Shown: positions 43,028 to 51,799, counted from the first letter of the stretch. The stretch: 64,000 nucleotides of DNA from Clostridium_X cadaveris (GCF_039521325.1 NZ_BAAACD010000002.1), one strand, 5' to 3'. Numbers and translations: made by a program. The notes: generated from the sequence alone by a model not told the origin.

Positions 43028-43941
43028 ATCAATATGAAAAGGCTAGAAAAAAAAGGACAAAATTAGCTGCGTTAATTATATTTATTTTAATACCTTTAAC
43101 TATATTTATAGGGATTAAGTTTTTAGGAGACAAAAAATACTTAATTATTAGTTTATTAATAATAATATATACAATGATTCCGTTCTTTTTAGTATTTGAA
43201 AGAAGAAAACCTAAGGCTAGAGAACTTGTAATAATAGCTATGATGTCAGCTTTAACGGTATGTGGAAACATGGTTTGTTATATGATGGTTCCATTTCAAG
43301 CAGGAACAGCTTTGGTTATAATATCAGGAATAGCATTAGGACCAGAAGCAGGTTTTTTAGTAGGATCACTAGCTAGATTTTCTTCTAACTTTTTTCAAGG
43401 GCAAGGTCCTTGGACTCCATGGCAAATGTTTTGCTGGGGAATACTTGGGTTTTTATCCGGAATAATATTCAATAAAGTAGATATAGATAAGATAAAATCA
43501 AGGAGTTTCCAAATTGTAAAAGGTCCTGTGTTAACTATATTAATTTCAATATTAGTAGCATATTTTATACATATAAAATGGGGAGATGGAACATTTTTAG
43601 GATGGAAACTTTATGTGTTTGGTGCAATTGGTTTAATAATTGGACTTTTAATACAAAGAAAAAGACTTCCTATCGATGATATAACTTTATCTATATATGG
43701 ATTTTTAACTACATTTATTATTTATGGTGGAATTATGAATATAGCAACAATGGTTATGGCTAGTGCAATACCTAATACAGGAATATCCATAAGTTTTAAA
43801 TCATTAGCTGTGCTTTATATTTCAGGGACACCTTATGATGCAGTACATGGATTAGGAACAGCATTTTTTCTATTCTGGTTTGGAGAAAAGGTGATTCAAA
43901 AGATCGAAAGAATAAAAATAAAATATGGTATATATAGATAA
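43006..43941 (+). CDS. ECF transporter S subunit, probable cobalamin-type
   Basis: 311 residues with about eight hydrophobic segments. The first ~65 residues form two extra helices (IIFILIPLTIFIGIKF and YLIISLLIIIYTMIPFFL). The S-type core starts near ARELVIIAMMSALTVCG. A tryptophan-rich turn GQGPWTPWQMFCWG is the most distinctive loop. The riboswitch and the dedicated T and A-A genes make it the cobalamin- or corrinoid-binding subunit, similar in role to CbrT. Direct homology to a named S family is not certain to me. It is the last gene of the operon and ends at a bidirectional terminator. Confidence 0.78.
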   Translation: MRQKYDVNQYEKARKKRTKLAALIIFILIPLTIFIGIKFLGDKKYLIISLLIIIYTMIPFFLVFERRKPKARELVIIAMMSALTVCGNMVCYMMVPFQAGTALVIISGIALGPEAGFLVGSLARFSSNFFQGQGPWTPWQMFCWGILGFLSGIIFNKVDIDKIKSRSFQIVKGPVLTILISILVAYFIHIKWGDGTFLGWKLYVFGAIGLIIGLLIQRKRLPIDDITLSIYGFLTTFIIYGGIMNIATMVMASAIPNTGISISFKSLAVLYISGTPYDAVHGLGTAFFLFWFGEKVIQKIERIKIKYGIYR

Positions 43942-43946
43942 AGATA

Positions 43947-43985
43947 AAAGGTTGTTATAAAAGTTTTTATAACAACCTTTTTTAG
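43947..43985. terminator. Bidirectional terminator between ECF operon and bcp
   Basis: A perfect 16-bp stem (43947-43962 with 43965-43980) with a minimal loop and T/A-runs on both sides. Confidence 0.87.
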
Positions 43986-44456
43986 TTAAATGTGATTTGT
44001 TTGTAAATAAGCAAGAACTTCTGCAGCATTTTCGGCTGCCTTGACTTTATCATATACCTTATCAATGAATCCGTTTTTGATTATGTAAGTAGTGCGAACT
44101 ACACCCATAGAAACCTTTCCATACAGTTTCTTTTCCTTATAAACATCATATGCATTTATAGCCTTTAATTCTGGGTCTGATAAAAGGATAAAAGGAAGCT
44201 CTTGTTTTGATGCAAAGTTAAAATGAGATTTTATACTGTCTTTGCTTATACCAATTACAGGAACATTAAGTTTTTCATACTCCATATAAGAATCTCTAAA
44301 ACCGCATGCCTGCTTAGTACATCCAGGTGTTGAATCCTTTGGATAGAAATATAAAACTACAGTAGGATGTTTCTCTAAAATTCCACTTAATGAAACTTCA
44401 TTTCCATTCTTATCTTGCAAAGTAAAATCAGGTGCTTTTACTCCAACTTCTAACAT
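43986..44456 (-). CDS. bcp: Thiol peroxidase, Bcp/PrxQ type
   Basis: 156 residues. The peroxidatic motif STPGCTKQACGFRD holds Cys46 and the resolving Cys51, the atypical two-Cys PrxQ arrangement. The fold starts with VGVKAPDFTLQDKNG. It reduces H2O2 and organic peroxides with thioredoxin, and suits the several other peroxide-defence genes in the window. Start: ATG at 44456, about 9 nt after AGGAG on the minus strand; an ATG 9 nt earlier is too close to the site. Confidence 0.93.
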   Translation of the reverse strand: MLEVGVKAPDFTLQDKNGNEVSLSGILEKHPTVVLYFYPKDSTPGCTKQACGFRDSYMEYEKLNVPVIGISKDSIKSHFNFASKQELPFILLSDPELKAINAYDVYKEKKLYGKVSMGVVRTTYIIKNGFIDKVYDKVKAAENAAEVLAYLQTNHI

Positions 44457-44998
44457 AAAAATCATCTCCTATCATTTATCTCACATCTCAATATTTAAAT
44501 CAATATGGATGTGTATTATCCTTAAAAATTATTTTAGTATAAAAGGTAAATAATATCAATGTATCTCTACAATTAGATCAATAATATTATCACCAGATAC
44601 ATTGAATGTAGTTACATTTAAAAGTATTACAGCTATTGTATAACAAGTTACGTTTATAGTACTTCCTGATAAGTAAATAGTTGCACATAAAAAATTCGCA
44701 AATTCACGGATACCTTTTTAAATAGTATACAAACAAAGTTAAAGAAGTAATCTGAACTACTTATAATTATTCCATTAATCTAGTAATATATGAAATTTAT
44801 ATGTTAGGTCTCCTTTATTTTGAAGAGAATTTGTATGGAATTTGTAAAAAATATATGGACTGAAATTTAAAATATATATTATATGATTGAATTAAGAAGA
44901 TTTTATTGGGAAAATCATTTGAAATCACTCTAAATCAATATGATATATAGATAAATTGAATAAGTATATTGGAAAAGTGAAAGAATTAAGAAAAAGAA
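44457..44998. other. Gene-poor intergenic stretch with a start-less open frame
   Basis: About 540 nt between bcp and the glycosyltransferase operon. On the minus strand 44559-44717 is open for 53 codons (containing GSTINVTCYTIAV and FNVSGDNIID), but it has no start codon and no binding site. It may be a remnant or chance in A/T-rich DNA. No RNA gene, no strong terminator and no other coding frame was seen. Confidence 0.3.
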
Positions 44999-45039
44999 CT
45001 TCATAAATTCTTCATAACTTTCCTAAGTACTTCTTCATA
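44999..45039. promoter_or_regulatory. Three CTTCATA direct repeats, candidate response-regulator sites
   Basis: CTTCATA starts at 44999, 45010 and 45033, i.e. 11 and 23 nt apart, so all lie on about the same face of the helix. OmpR/PhoB-type regulators bind such 11-nt-spaced direct repeats. They end 48 nt before the first gene of an operon that itself encodes an OmpR-family regulator. Confidence 0.55.
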
Positions 45040-45086
45040 CTTAGAAAATAAAATTAAACTATAATCAAGAAAGGATTTTGGTAAAA

Positions 45087-45785
45087 ATGAAATGTTTAAT
45101 TATAGTTCCGGCTTACAACGAGGAGAAAAACATATATAAGGTTGTGAAAGATATAAAATACTTTAATCCTAATGTGGATATAGTTGTAGTTAATGATGGG
45201 TCAACAGACGATACTTATTTTGAAGCTAAACGTGCTGGAGCAAAAGTTATTGATTTAAAATATAATCTTGGAATAGGTGGAGCAGTCCAAACAGGATATA
45301 TATATGCTCTAAATAAGGATTATGATTTAGCAGTTCAAATAGATGGCGATGGTCAGCATGATCCTAGAGATTTAGAAAAGCTTATAGAAAATATGAAAAA
45401 TGATAAGTGTGATATGATAATTGGTTCAAGATTCATAGAGAAAACTGACTATAAGCCAAGTATATTTAGAAATGCAGGGATAAAGTATTTTTCAAAACTT
45501 GTATCACTGTTATGTGGAAGAGCTTATTATGACACAACATCTGGGTATAGAATGGTTGGTAAAAAAGGTATAAGACTTTTTGCTGAATATTATCCAGTAG
45601 ATTATCCAGAGGTTGAAACCATAGTGTATGCATGTAAACATGGACTACAAGTTAAAGAAGTGGGAGTGAACATGCAGGCAAGGTGTCAAGGAAAATCATC
45701 TATAACACCTCTTAAATCTGTTTATTATATGATAAAGGTGACGATATCAACCTTATCGGCTGCACTTTCCAAAATTTCATTTTAG
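45087..45785 (+). CDS. Family 2 glycosyltransferase (polyprenyl-phosphate sugar transferase-like)
   Basis: 232 residues. GT2 motifs: VPAYNEEKNIYKVV, VVVNDGSTDDT, then QIDGDGQHDPRDLEKLI (metal DxD in context) and GSRF. TSGYRMVG follows. The DPM1/GtrB-like group transfers a sugar from a nucleotide to undecaprenyl phosphate on the inner membrane face. It lacks the two C-terminal membrane helices found in GtrB. Start: ATG at 45087 about 11 nt after AAGGA; a TTG at 45078 is too close. It is the first gene of a six-gene operon for envelope glycosylation. Confidence 0.88.
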   Translation: MKCLIIVPAYNEEKNIYKVVKDIKYFNPNVDIVVVNDGSTDDTYFEAKRAGAKVIDLKYNLGIGGAVQTGYIYALNKDYDLAVQIDGDGQHDPRDLEKLIENMKNDKCDMIIGSRFIEKTDYKPSIFRNAGIKYFSKLVSLLCGRAYYDTTSGYRMVGKKGIRLFAEYYPVDYPEVETIVYACKHGLQVKEVGVNMQARCQGKSSITPLKSVYYMIKVTISTLSAALSKISF

Positions 45786-45799
45786 AAGGAGGATAAAAT

Positions 45800-45946
45800 G
45801 TGAATGTACTTATATCGATAATTATAATAGAGAGCTTACTAATATTGGCAGTCGTATCACAGATGATTAAGGTAAAGAAAGTGATAAAAAGACTTATTCA
45901 GGAAAATGCAGTGATTTGGGAGTATTTGAAGGAGAAAAAGAATTAG
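45800..45946 (+). CDS. 48-residue single-pass membrane peptide in glycosylation operon
   Basis: Starts with GTG at 45800, 7 nt after GGAGG. An ATG two bases upstream is followed directly by TGA, so it is not used for a product. The peptide has one membrane helix (ISIIIIESLLILAVVSQMI) and a basic, amphipathic tail (KVKKVIKRLIQENAVIWEYL). It ends in a TAG that directly abuts the ATG of the next gene. Conserved tight spacing in the operon argues that it is real. It could be an accessory subunit of the flippase or glycosyltransferase. No family recognised. Confidence 0.65.
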   Translation: MNVLISIIIIESLLILAVVSQMIKVKKVIKRLIQENAVIWEYLKEKKN

Positions 45947-46294
45947 ATGATATATATATTATTAGGAATAAATATATTACTTTTAGCTACAGGACAGATA
46001 TTGTGGAAACTTGGAACTATGAAGGTAAGTTTTACAGCTTCTTTTAAAGGTATAATGGAACTTATTTTTAACCCCTATATATTAGGGGGTGGGGGATTGT
46101 ATGTAGTTGCCACAGTATTATGGCTTTATATATTAAGTAAAGCTGAACTAAGCAAAGTATATCCTATCCAGAGTTTATGTTATGTACTTGGAACTATGGC
46201 TGGAGTTTTTATATTCAATGAAAAATTTACAACTAACAAGTTTTTAGGATTAAGTTTTATAATACTTGGAGCTTTTTTTATAGCTAAAAATTAA
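45947..46294 (+). CDS. EmrE/ArnE-like four-helix membrane protein (EamA/SMR type)
   Basis: 115 residues with four membrane helices. The first contains GQILWKLGTMK and the last two read KVYPIQSLCYVLGTMAGVFIF and FLGLSFIILGAFFIAKN, as in EamA/SMR-type half-transporters. In lipid modification operons such as arnEF, similar proteins flip the polyprenyl-linked sugar across the membrane. Its ATG follows the preceding stop without a gap, and the GT39 gene follows after 23 nt. Flippase role is inferred from position between a GT2 and a GT39 gene. Confidence 0.82.
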   Translation: MIYILLGINILLLATGQILWKLGTMKVSFTASFKGIMELIFNPYILGGGGLYVVATVLWLYILSKAELSKVYPIQSLCYVLGTMAGVFIFNEKFTTNKFLGLSFIILGAFFIAKN

Positions 46295-46317
46295 GCTGAA
46301 TAGGGGATGATATAGGG

Positions 46318-47580
46318 ATGTTTTTACTGAGAAATGAAGATAAAAAAACAAAGTATTTTATAATGGGAATAATATCATGTTTTTTGATTTTTTCTTTAAT
46401 AATAATATTTAGATGGGGGAATTCAACACTTTTAGGAAGCTTGGAAACTTTTGATAATGATGATGTAAAATATATAAGAAGTGCATGGACCTTAGTTGAC
46501 AAGGGAGTCTTAACATATGAGGATACTGTTACACCTACTGTTTTTATAATGCCGGGACTTACATATGTTTTAGCTGGCTTTACATGGATTTTTGGAAAGA
46601 TGAATGGAATAATAGCCTTTAGAGTTTTTCAAGTATTGCTCCAATGTGGCAGTTTGTATTTGCTATTTCTAATAGCTAGAAAGATATTCAATAGTAAGAT
46701 AGCCATTATAGCATGTATCATTGATGCACTATATTTTGTTGAAACTTATGTTACTAGCTTAGTACTTATGGAGTGCTTGTTTAAGTTTTTATTTCTTTTA
46801 TTAATTTATCTAAGCATATATGCTCTTAATGAAAAGAAAACAAAATTTTATATAGCAGCAGGATTTGTATGGGCTATTAGTTGTTTATTTAGGCCGCCTA
46901 TCGCAATATATCCCCTAGTTATATTGATATTTTGGATTAAAAACAAATACGAAGTCAAAGACATGATAAAATATGCTACTATAGTTTTTATGATATTCTG
47001 CATAGTTATGAGTCCATGGTGGATTAGAAACTATAAAGAGTTTAGCACATTCATACCTTTTACAAAGGCATCAGGGAATCCATTTCTTCAAGGAACGTTT
47101 CCTAACTATGATGATAGCGATGGATTTGGGGTTCCTTATGAAACTGGAAGCGACTATATAGATAACGATGCGAAGCAAGTAAAGATGGGGCTAGAAAGAT
47201 TAAAGATATATGGAACTAAGGAACCATTAAAGTATTTCTTATGGTACACTGTAGGAAAGACTATAAAGCTTTGGGAATCACCATTTTATTGGAATGGAGT
47301 AAAAGGAATGGCAATATCAGCGATATGGCATTATATGATTCTTGTAACAGGAGCTCTTGGAATTGGTTTATATTTTAGGAAAAGGGAAAATAAGATGGCA
47401 GGCTTTGTACTTTCTATAATAGTTGTATTAAATATAAGTTATCTTCCGTATTTTACATTTAGTAGATATGCATATCCTCTTATGCCTCTTGTTATGATTT
47501 TTTCAGCGAATTTCTTTTATAGGATTTTACAAAGATGGAGGGAAAATAATGGGGAGAGATTTTACAATACTGATTGTTGA
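46318..47580 (+). CDS. Family 39 glycosyltransferase-like membrane protein (ArnT/PMT type)
   Basis: 420 residues with about ten membrane helices. The first outer loop carries the acidic motif GSLETFDNDDVKYIRSAW, which fits the catalytic Asp-containing loop of GT39/GT83 enzymes. VAGxTWIF-like and FRPPIAIYPL segments and a C-terminal YFTFSRYAYPLMPL match the family. It would move a sugar from the polyprenyl phosphate carrier onto an outer acceptor such as teichoic acid or lipid. The 3' end overlaps the response regulator gene by 32 nt, linking enzyme and regulator expression. Confidence 0.83.
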   Translation: MFLLRNEDKKTKYFIMGIISCFLIFSLIIIFRWGNSTLLGSLETFDNDDVKYIRSAWTLVDKGVLTYEDTVTPTVFIMPGLTYVLAGFTWIFGKMNGIIAFRVFQVLLQCGSLYLLFLIARKIFNSKIAIIACIIDALYFVETYVTSLVLMECLFKFLFLLLIYLSIYALNEKKTKFYIAAGFVWAISCLFRPPIAIYPLVILIFWIKNKYEVKDMIKYATIVFMIFCIVMSPWWIRNYKEFSTFIPFTKASGNPFLQGTFPNYDDSDGFGVPYETGSDYIDNDAKQVKMGLERLKIYGTKEPLKYFLWYTVGKTIKLWESPFYWNGVKGMAISAIWHYMILVTGALGIGLYFRKRENKMAGFVLSIIVVLNISYLPYFTFSRYAYPLMPLVMIFSANFFYRILQRWRENNGERFYNTDC

Positions 47581-48247
47581 TGATGAAGATGATATAAGGG
47601 ATATGATAGAGATTTATTTAATTAATGAAGGTTTTAATGTACTTAAAGCTCAAGATGGACTAGAAGCATTAGAGGTTCTAAAAGCTAAAGAGGTAGACCT
47701 TATTGTCCTTGATATAATGATGCCGAAGATGGATGGAATAAGAACCTGTCTTAAGGTAAGAGAAGATAAAAAGCTACCAATAATAATGCTATCAGCTAAG
47801 GGTCGGGATAGTGATAAGATTTTAGGACTTAATATAGGAGCGGATGATTATGTGACAAAGCCATTCAATCCATTAGAGCTTATAGCAAGAATAAAATCAC
47901 AGCTTAGAAGGGTGACCACATTTAATGAAAACAGTGAAAGTTACGAAAATGAGATAAAAATAGGTGAGATTAGGATAAATCTAAATAGTAGGGAGGTTTT
48001 CGTAGAGGATAACTTCGTAAGATTAACTCCAAGAGAATTTGATATATTAGTTGTATTGGCAGAAAATAGAGGTCATGTACTAAGTACAGAGCAGATATAT
48101 GAAAAAGTCTGGAAAGAACCTTTTTATAATGCAGATAATACAGTAGCTGTTCATATAAGAAATATAAGAGAAAAAATAGAGATAGACCCAAAGAATCCTC
48201 AATACATAAAACTTGTATGGGGGGTTGGCTACAAAATTGAAAAGTAA
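47549..48247 (+). CDS. OmpR-family response regulator
   Basis: 232 residues. Receiver domain: VDDEDD acidic pocket, phospho-acceptor Asp55 in VLDIMMPKMDG, Thr/Ser LSAKG and the YVTKPFNP Lys. The C-terminal winged helix (~135-232) has LTPREFDILVVLAENRGHVLS and VAVHIRNIREK as recognition helix. The ATG follows GATGGAGGG inside the end of the GT39 gene. The histidine kinase gene overlaps its 3' end. The CTTCATA repeats upstream of the operon are likely binding sites, which would give autoregulation. Confidence 0.94.
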   Translation: MGRDFTILIVDDEDDIRDMIEIYLINEGFNVLKAQDGLEALEVLKAKEVDLIVLDIMMPKMDGIRTCLKVREDKKLPIIMLSAKGRDSDKILGLNIGADDYVTKPFNPLELIARIKSQLRRVTTFNENSESYENEIKIGEIRINLNSREVFVEDNFVRLTPREFDILVVLAENRGHVLSTEQIYEKVWKEPFYNADNTVAVHIRNIREKIEIDPKNPQYIKLVWGVGYKIEK

Positions 48248-49604
48248 GAATATAAAGATCAACATAAGCTTAAAACAGAAGCTTTTGATGATAAATATAA
48301 TTGTAGTTCTAATCATACTTATTGCAACGTCTTTTGGGATTTTTACACTTAGAAACGAGGCAAACTTATCAACAATAATAAGTGATTTCAATCAGCTTTA
48401 TACAGAAGCTGCTAGATATATAAACAAAAATGATTATAATTCAGAAAATTATCTTAACAAATTATCTGCATATAGAAAAGCTAAGATGGCTATAGTTGAT
48501 AAAAACGGAAATATAATTATGAAATCAAATAATGTAACAGAAGATCATATTGATATGGAATATATGAGAAGAGTGTTTCAAGAAGGTATAAAGGATGGCA
48601 ATCTGTATCAGCGTTATAATATATATATAAACAACAAAGAGGAAATCCTTTTTATATGGAAAGAGTTTAGGACTCCAAGCAAAGGAATACAAAATTTTTT
48701 AATCATAACTTTAACATCTGTAATAATAGCTATGACAATTTTATATTATTTTATAAACAAAAAAGTAGCTTATATAAAAGAATTGTCAAATGGAGCAAAG
48801 GAATTTTCTAATGGAAATTTAAATTATACACTAAAAGAAATTGGAAGAGATGAATTACAGTTATTAGCTGAATCTATGAATTCAATGGCTAAAAATCTAG
48901 AAGAAAAGATAGAGAAAGAGAGGGAAGAGGAGAGATTCAAAACAGAACTGATAACAAATGTTTCTCATGATTTAAGAACACCCTTAACATCTCTTATCGG
49001 ATATCTTCAACTTTTAGATAATCCAAAGATAAATGATGAGGACAAGCTTAAGTATATTAGGATTTCTATAGATAAGTCTTACAAACTAAAGAGCCTTATA
49101 GAAGATCTTTTTGAATACTCTAAGCTTGAATGTAAACATATAAAATTGGAAAAGTCAGAGTCAAATATAATAGAAATAATAGAACAGAGTATAGGAGAAT
49201 CATTTATAGAGGCACAGAAGAAGGATATGTTTTTTTATAAAGATTTTTCAACTTACGATATAAAGATTTCAATAGATTCAGAGAAGATAGGGAGAGTATT
49301 CGAAAATCTCATAAGCAATAGCATAAAATATGGACGAGATGGCACAAAAATAGATATACATGTAGATGAGGATGAAAGTGAAGTTAATATTAAAATAAAA
49401 AATTATATGGAAAAAGATGAATTTGATGATATAAAATCGGTGTTTAATAGATTTTATAGAGGGGATGTTTCCAGAAATTCTAAAATTGATGGGTCAGGAC
49501 TAGGTCTTGCTATAGCTAAAGATATAATAGAACTCCATGAAGGTAAGATATGGGCGGAAAGTAAAGATAATATTTTTAGCATAAATATAAAATTGAAAAA
49601 GTAA
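48237..49604 (+). CDS. Sensor histidine kinase
   Basis: About 455 residues. An N-terminal membrane helix (~17-40), an extracytoplasmic sensor (~45-150), a second helix (~155-175) and a HAMP-like linker precede the H-box NVSHDLRTPLTSLIGY with His ~244. RVFENLISNSIKYG (N-box) and GSGLGLAIAKDI (G-box) complete the ATPase domain. It should phosphorylate the regulator upstream. Start is uncertain: TTG at 48237 is chosen because GGGGGG (48219-48224) lies 12 nt before it; TTG at 48213 or 48225 is also in frame. The start overlaps the regulator gene. The signal is unknown. Confidence 0.9.
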   Translation: MKSKNIKINISLKQKLLMINIIVVLIILIATSFGIFTLRNEANLSTIISDFNQLYTEAARYINKNDYNSENYLNKLSAYRKAKMAIVDKNGNIIMKSNNVTEDHIDMEYMRRVFQEGIKDGNLYQRYNIYINNKEEILFIWKEFRTPSKGIQNFLIITLTSVIIAMTILYYFINKKVAYIKELSNGAKEFSNGNLNYTLKEIGRDELQLLAESMNSMAKNLEEKIEKEREEERFKTELITNVSHDLRTPLTSLIGYLQLLDNPKINDEDKLKYIRISIDKSYKLKSLIEDLFEYSKLECKHIKLEKSESNIIEIIEQSIGESFIEAQKKDMFFYKDFSTYDIKISIDSEKIGRVFENLISNSIKYGRDGTKIDIHVDEDESEVNIKIKNYMEKDEFDDIKSVFNRFYRGDVSRNSKIDGSGLGLAIAKDIIELHEGKIWAESKDNIFSINIKLKK

Positions 49605-49659
49605 ATCAAGATATTTTTAACTTATATCTAAAGACTTATGTTTAGATTTATAGAAACTA

Positions 49660-49695
49660 AAAGGAGTCATCTAAATTTTAGATGATCCCTTTGTT
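49660..49695. terminator. Terminator between the kinase operon and thrE genes
   Basis: A near-perfect inverted repeat (about 49660-49675 with 49677-49692, two central weak pairs) that can end transcripts from both sides. Confidence 0.65.
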
Positions 49696-50114
49696 TTAAT
49701 AAATTTTATTATCTTTATAAAAGTCGATACTACAACAACACCAAAGGCTATTATTGCAGCAGATCCCAAAGTTGTAAGTATCATATCCCAAGTTTTCTGA
49801 GAATAACCTTGAACTGCTGCATACATAGTGTAGTACATGGCTCCTCCGGGAACTAGAGGAATTAAAGAACCTATGAGAAATACAGTTACAGGTGTCTTGA
49901 ACTTTCTTGCGCATATTTCTGAATAAGCGCTTATACAGATTGATGCAAGAAATAAAGCAGGTATTATAGACATATTTAAGCCAACAAAAATTTTATATAC
50001 AAGCCAACCTATACCACCACCTATAGCAGATAAAAGTAAGTTTTTGCCTCTTACATTAAAAAGTACACCTATTCCCAAAACACCTACAGCTGCAGCTAAG
50101 ACTTCTTTTAACAT
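49671..50114 (-). CDS. Threonine/serine exporter small subunit (ThrE C-terminal half, DUF3815)
   Basis: 147 residues with four to five membrane helices. LLSAIGGGIGWLVYKIF and SLIPLVPGGAMYYTMYAAVQG are typical of the DUF3815 half of ThrE exporters. The PGG motif in the fourth helix is conserved in the family. It pairs with the next gene (one base apart, upstream on this strand) to form a split ThrE exporter for threonine and serine or related amino acids. Its stop codon lies in the terminator hairpin. Confidence 0.87.
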   Translation of the reverse strand: MLKEVLAAAVGVLGIGVLFNVRGKNLLLSAIGGGIGWLVYKIFVGLNMSIIPALFLASICISAYSEICARKFKTPVTVFLIGSLIPLVPGGAMYYTMYAAVQGYSQKTWDMILTTLGSAAIIAFGVVVVSTFIKIIKFIKTKGSSKI

Positions 50115-50115
50115 A

Positions 50116-50892
50116 TTATATACCTCCCATATGAATCTTTAGTAGGAAGATAGCAGCTGTTCCTAAGGCAATTGAAATCGCAACTAAAAATGCTTCAGCA
50201 CCACGAGTAAGACCAGCTACTAAATCTCCGTGCATTGTATCCCTTATAGCATTGGTTATTAAAAGTCCTGGAACTAAAAGCATTATAGCTCCTATGGTAA
50301 TAGTATCCACATTATCTCCAAGACCGAAATGGACAGAAGATATAGCCATTATTGCACCAAGCATCCCACTTAAAGCATTTACAAAGTACTGATTTAAATT
50401 TATACGTCCGCACCATACAGCTACAAATCTTAAAAGTATACCTATGAAAAAGGTACAAATAAAGTCGTGAAAAGTACTTCCAAATAGTATAGAAAAGCAT
50501 GAAGCTGCTAAAGCAGCAGAAAATAGCTTTGTTTTATTATTATATCCTGTTATTGAATTAATCTCATCCAGCTGAGCTTCAAAGTCATCTAAAGAATATG
50601 CCTTTACAGCTAAATTCCTTGATAAGGTATTTATTCTAGAAACTTTCTCTAAATCCCAAGACATAGTTTTAACTCTTTTTACGTAGGTTTGAGTATTACA
50701 ATACTTAGAACTTACAGAAACCATTATTCCAGTTGGAAGAACAAGACTTTCAGCATTTTTTATTTCGTAAGCATTACATATTCTTATTATAGTTTCCTCA
50801 GTCCTAAAAATCTCACCTCCGCTTTCGAGCATTATTTGACCTGCGTAAACTGCAAGGCGAAGAATTCTATCTATATCCAAGTTTTCCACCAC
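50116..50892 (-). CDS. Threonine/serine exporter large subunit (ThrE N-terminal half, DUF1212)
   Basis: 258 residues. The cytoplasmic N-terminus has the DUF1212 hallmark AGQIMLESGGEIFRTEET and LPTGIMVSVSS, followed by five membrane helices and a PGLLITNAIRDTMHGDLVAGL motif. These proteins export Thr/Ser and perhaps other small metabolites. Start: GTG at 50892 is used here, but it sits in the AAGGTGGTGG site; a TTG at 50880 would be better spaced, so the first few residues are uncertain. It forms one operon with the small subunit. Confidence 0.88.
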   Translation of the reverse strand: MVENLDIDRILRLAVYAGQIMLESGGEIFRTEETIIRICNAYEIKNAESLVLPTGIMVSVSSKYCNTQTYVKRVKTMSWDLEKVSRINTLSRNLAVKAYSLDDFEAQLDEINSITGYNNKTKLFSAALAASCFSILFGSTFHDFICTFFIGILLRFVAVWCGRINLNQYFVNALSGMLGAIMAISSVHFGLGDNVDTITIGAIMLLVPGLLITNAIRDTMHGDLVAGLTRGAEAFLVAISIALGTAAIFLLKIHMGGI

Positions 50893-51032
50893 CTTAAATG
50901 ATACAAAATAATCTTCTTTTTTATATTATTTCAACTTTATAAAATAATACCTTTTCTAAAAAAATAAATCAATAATAATAGAGAAAAATGTGGATTATAG
51001 AAATAAAATTTTGATTAATTGGAAAATATATG

Positions 51033-51085
51033 TTGACATAGAAGAAGATATAGTATAAAATTTAATTAATAAATAATTATTATTA
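51033..51085 (+). promoter_or_regulatory. Promoter and PerR-like palindrome of the classical rubrerythrin
   Basis: TTGACA (51033-51038) and TAAAAT (51056-51061), 17 nt apart. Just after, TAATAA-N7-TTATTA (51067-51085) is a palindrome with A/T spacing like PerR operators. The match to PerR is by look only. Confidence 0.5.
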
Positions 51086-51125
51086 GTTAATAATTGAGAT
51101 GGATGTAAAGAGGAAAGGGGATATT

Positions 51126-51665
51126 ATGATGGAGTTAAAAGGATCAAAGACTGAAAAGAATTTAATGGAGGCTTTTGCTGGAGAATCACAAGCAAGAAAT
51201 AAATATACTTATTTTGCATCAAAAGCTAAGAAAGATGGATATGTTCAAATATCTCAAATTTTCCAAGAAACTGCAGATAATGAAAAAGAGCACGCAAAAA
51301 TTTGGTTTAAGCTATTAAATGACGGAATCGGATCAACTATGGAAAATTTAAAAGCAGCTGCAGAAGGTGAAAATTATGAATGGACAGATATGTATGCTAA
51401 ATTTGCTCAAGAAGCTCATGAAGAAGGTTTTGAAGAAATAGCATACTTATTTGAAGGTGTAGCTAAGATAGAAAAGGAACACGAAGAGAGATATAAGAAA
51501 CTTCTTCAAAACTTAGAAGATGGAAGCGTATTTAAAAAAGAAGAAAAATCAGTATGGCAATGTCTAAATTGTGGATTTATATATGAAGGTGAAGAGGCAC
51601 CAGAAAAATGTCCAATCTGTGCTCATCCAAAGTCATATTTCCAATTAAGAAATATAAATTACTAA
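51126..51665 (+). CDS. rbr: Classical rubrerythrin
   Basis: 179 residues. The N-terminal diiron domain (GSKTEKNLMEAFAGESQARNKY start, ETADNEKEHAK, GFEEIAYLFEGVAKIEKEHEERY) is followed by a C-terminal rubredoxin (CLNCGFIYEG, CPICAHP). This is the normal order, opposite to the three reverse copies in the window. It reduces H2O2 to water using NADH-derived electrons in anaerobes. Start: ATG at 51126 (or 51129) after AAGGGG; longer in-frame extension lacks a site. It is a single gene with its own terminator. Confidence 0.95.
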   Translation: MMELKGSKTEKNLMEAFAGESQARNKYTYFASKAKKDGYVQISQIFQETADNEKEHAKIWFKLLNDGIGSTMENLKAAAEGENYEWTDMYAKFAQEAHEEGFEEIAYLFEGVAKIEKEHEERYKKLLQNLEDGSVFKKEEKSVWQCLNCGFIYEGEEAPEKCPICAHPKSYFQLRNINY

Positions 51666-51679
51666 GAAAAGAATTCAAG

Positions 51680-51723
51680 CAAAATGTTGTCTATACTTTA
51701 TAGACGACATTTTGTTTGTTTTT
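51680..51723 (+). terminator. Terminator of the rubrerythrin gene
   Basis: A 16-bp stem (51680-51695 with 51699-51714, one G-U pair) with a 3-nt loop, followed by T-rich DNA. Confidence 0.85.
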
Positions 51724-51799
51724 AAAGAAAAATATGAACATTCTATAAAATTGTATGTTATAAGGAAATATATTTACTTACAAATTTACACAAAATATA

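Noticed and set aside
44559..44717. Open 53-codon frame on the minus strand with a β-rich look
   Set aside because: No start codon, no ribosome site, stop codon directly upstream; not enough to call a gene.
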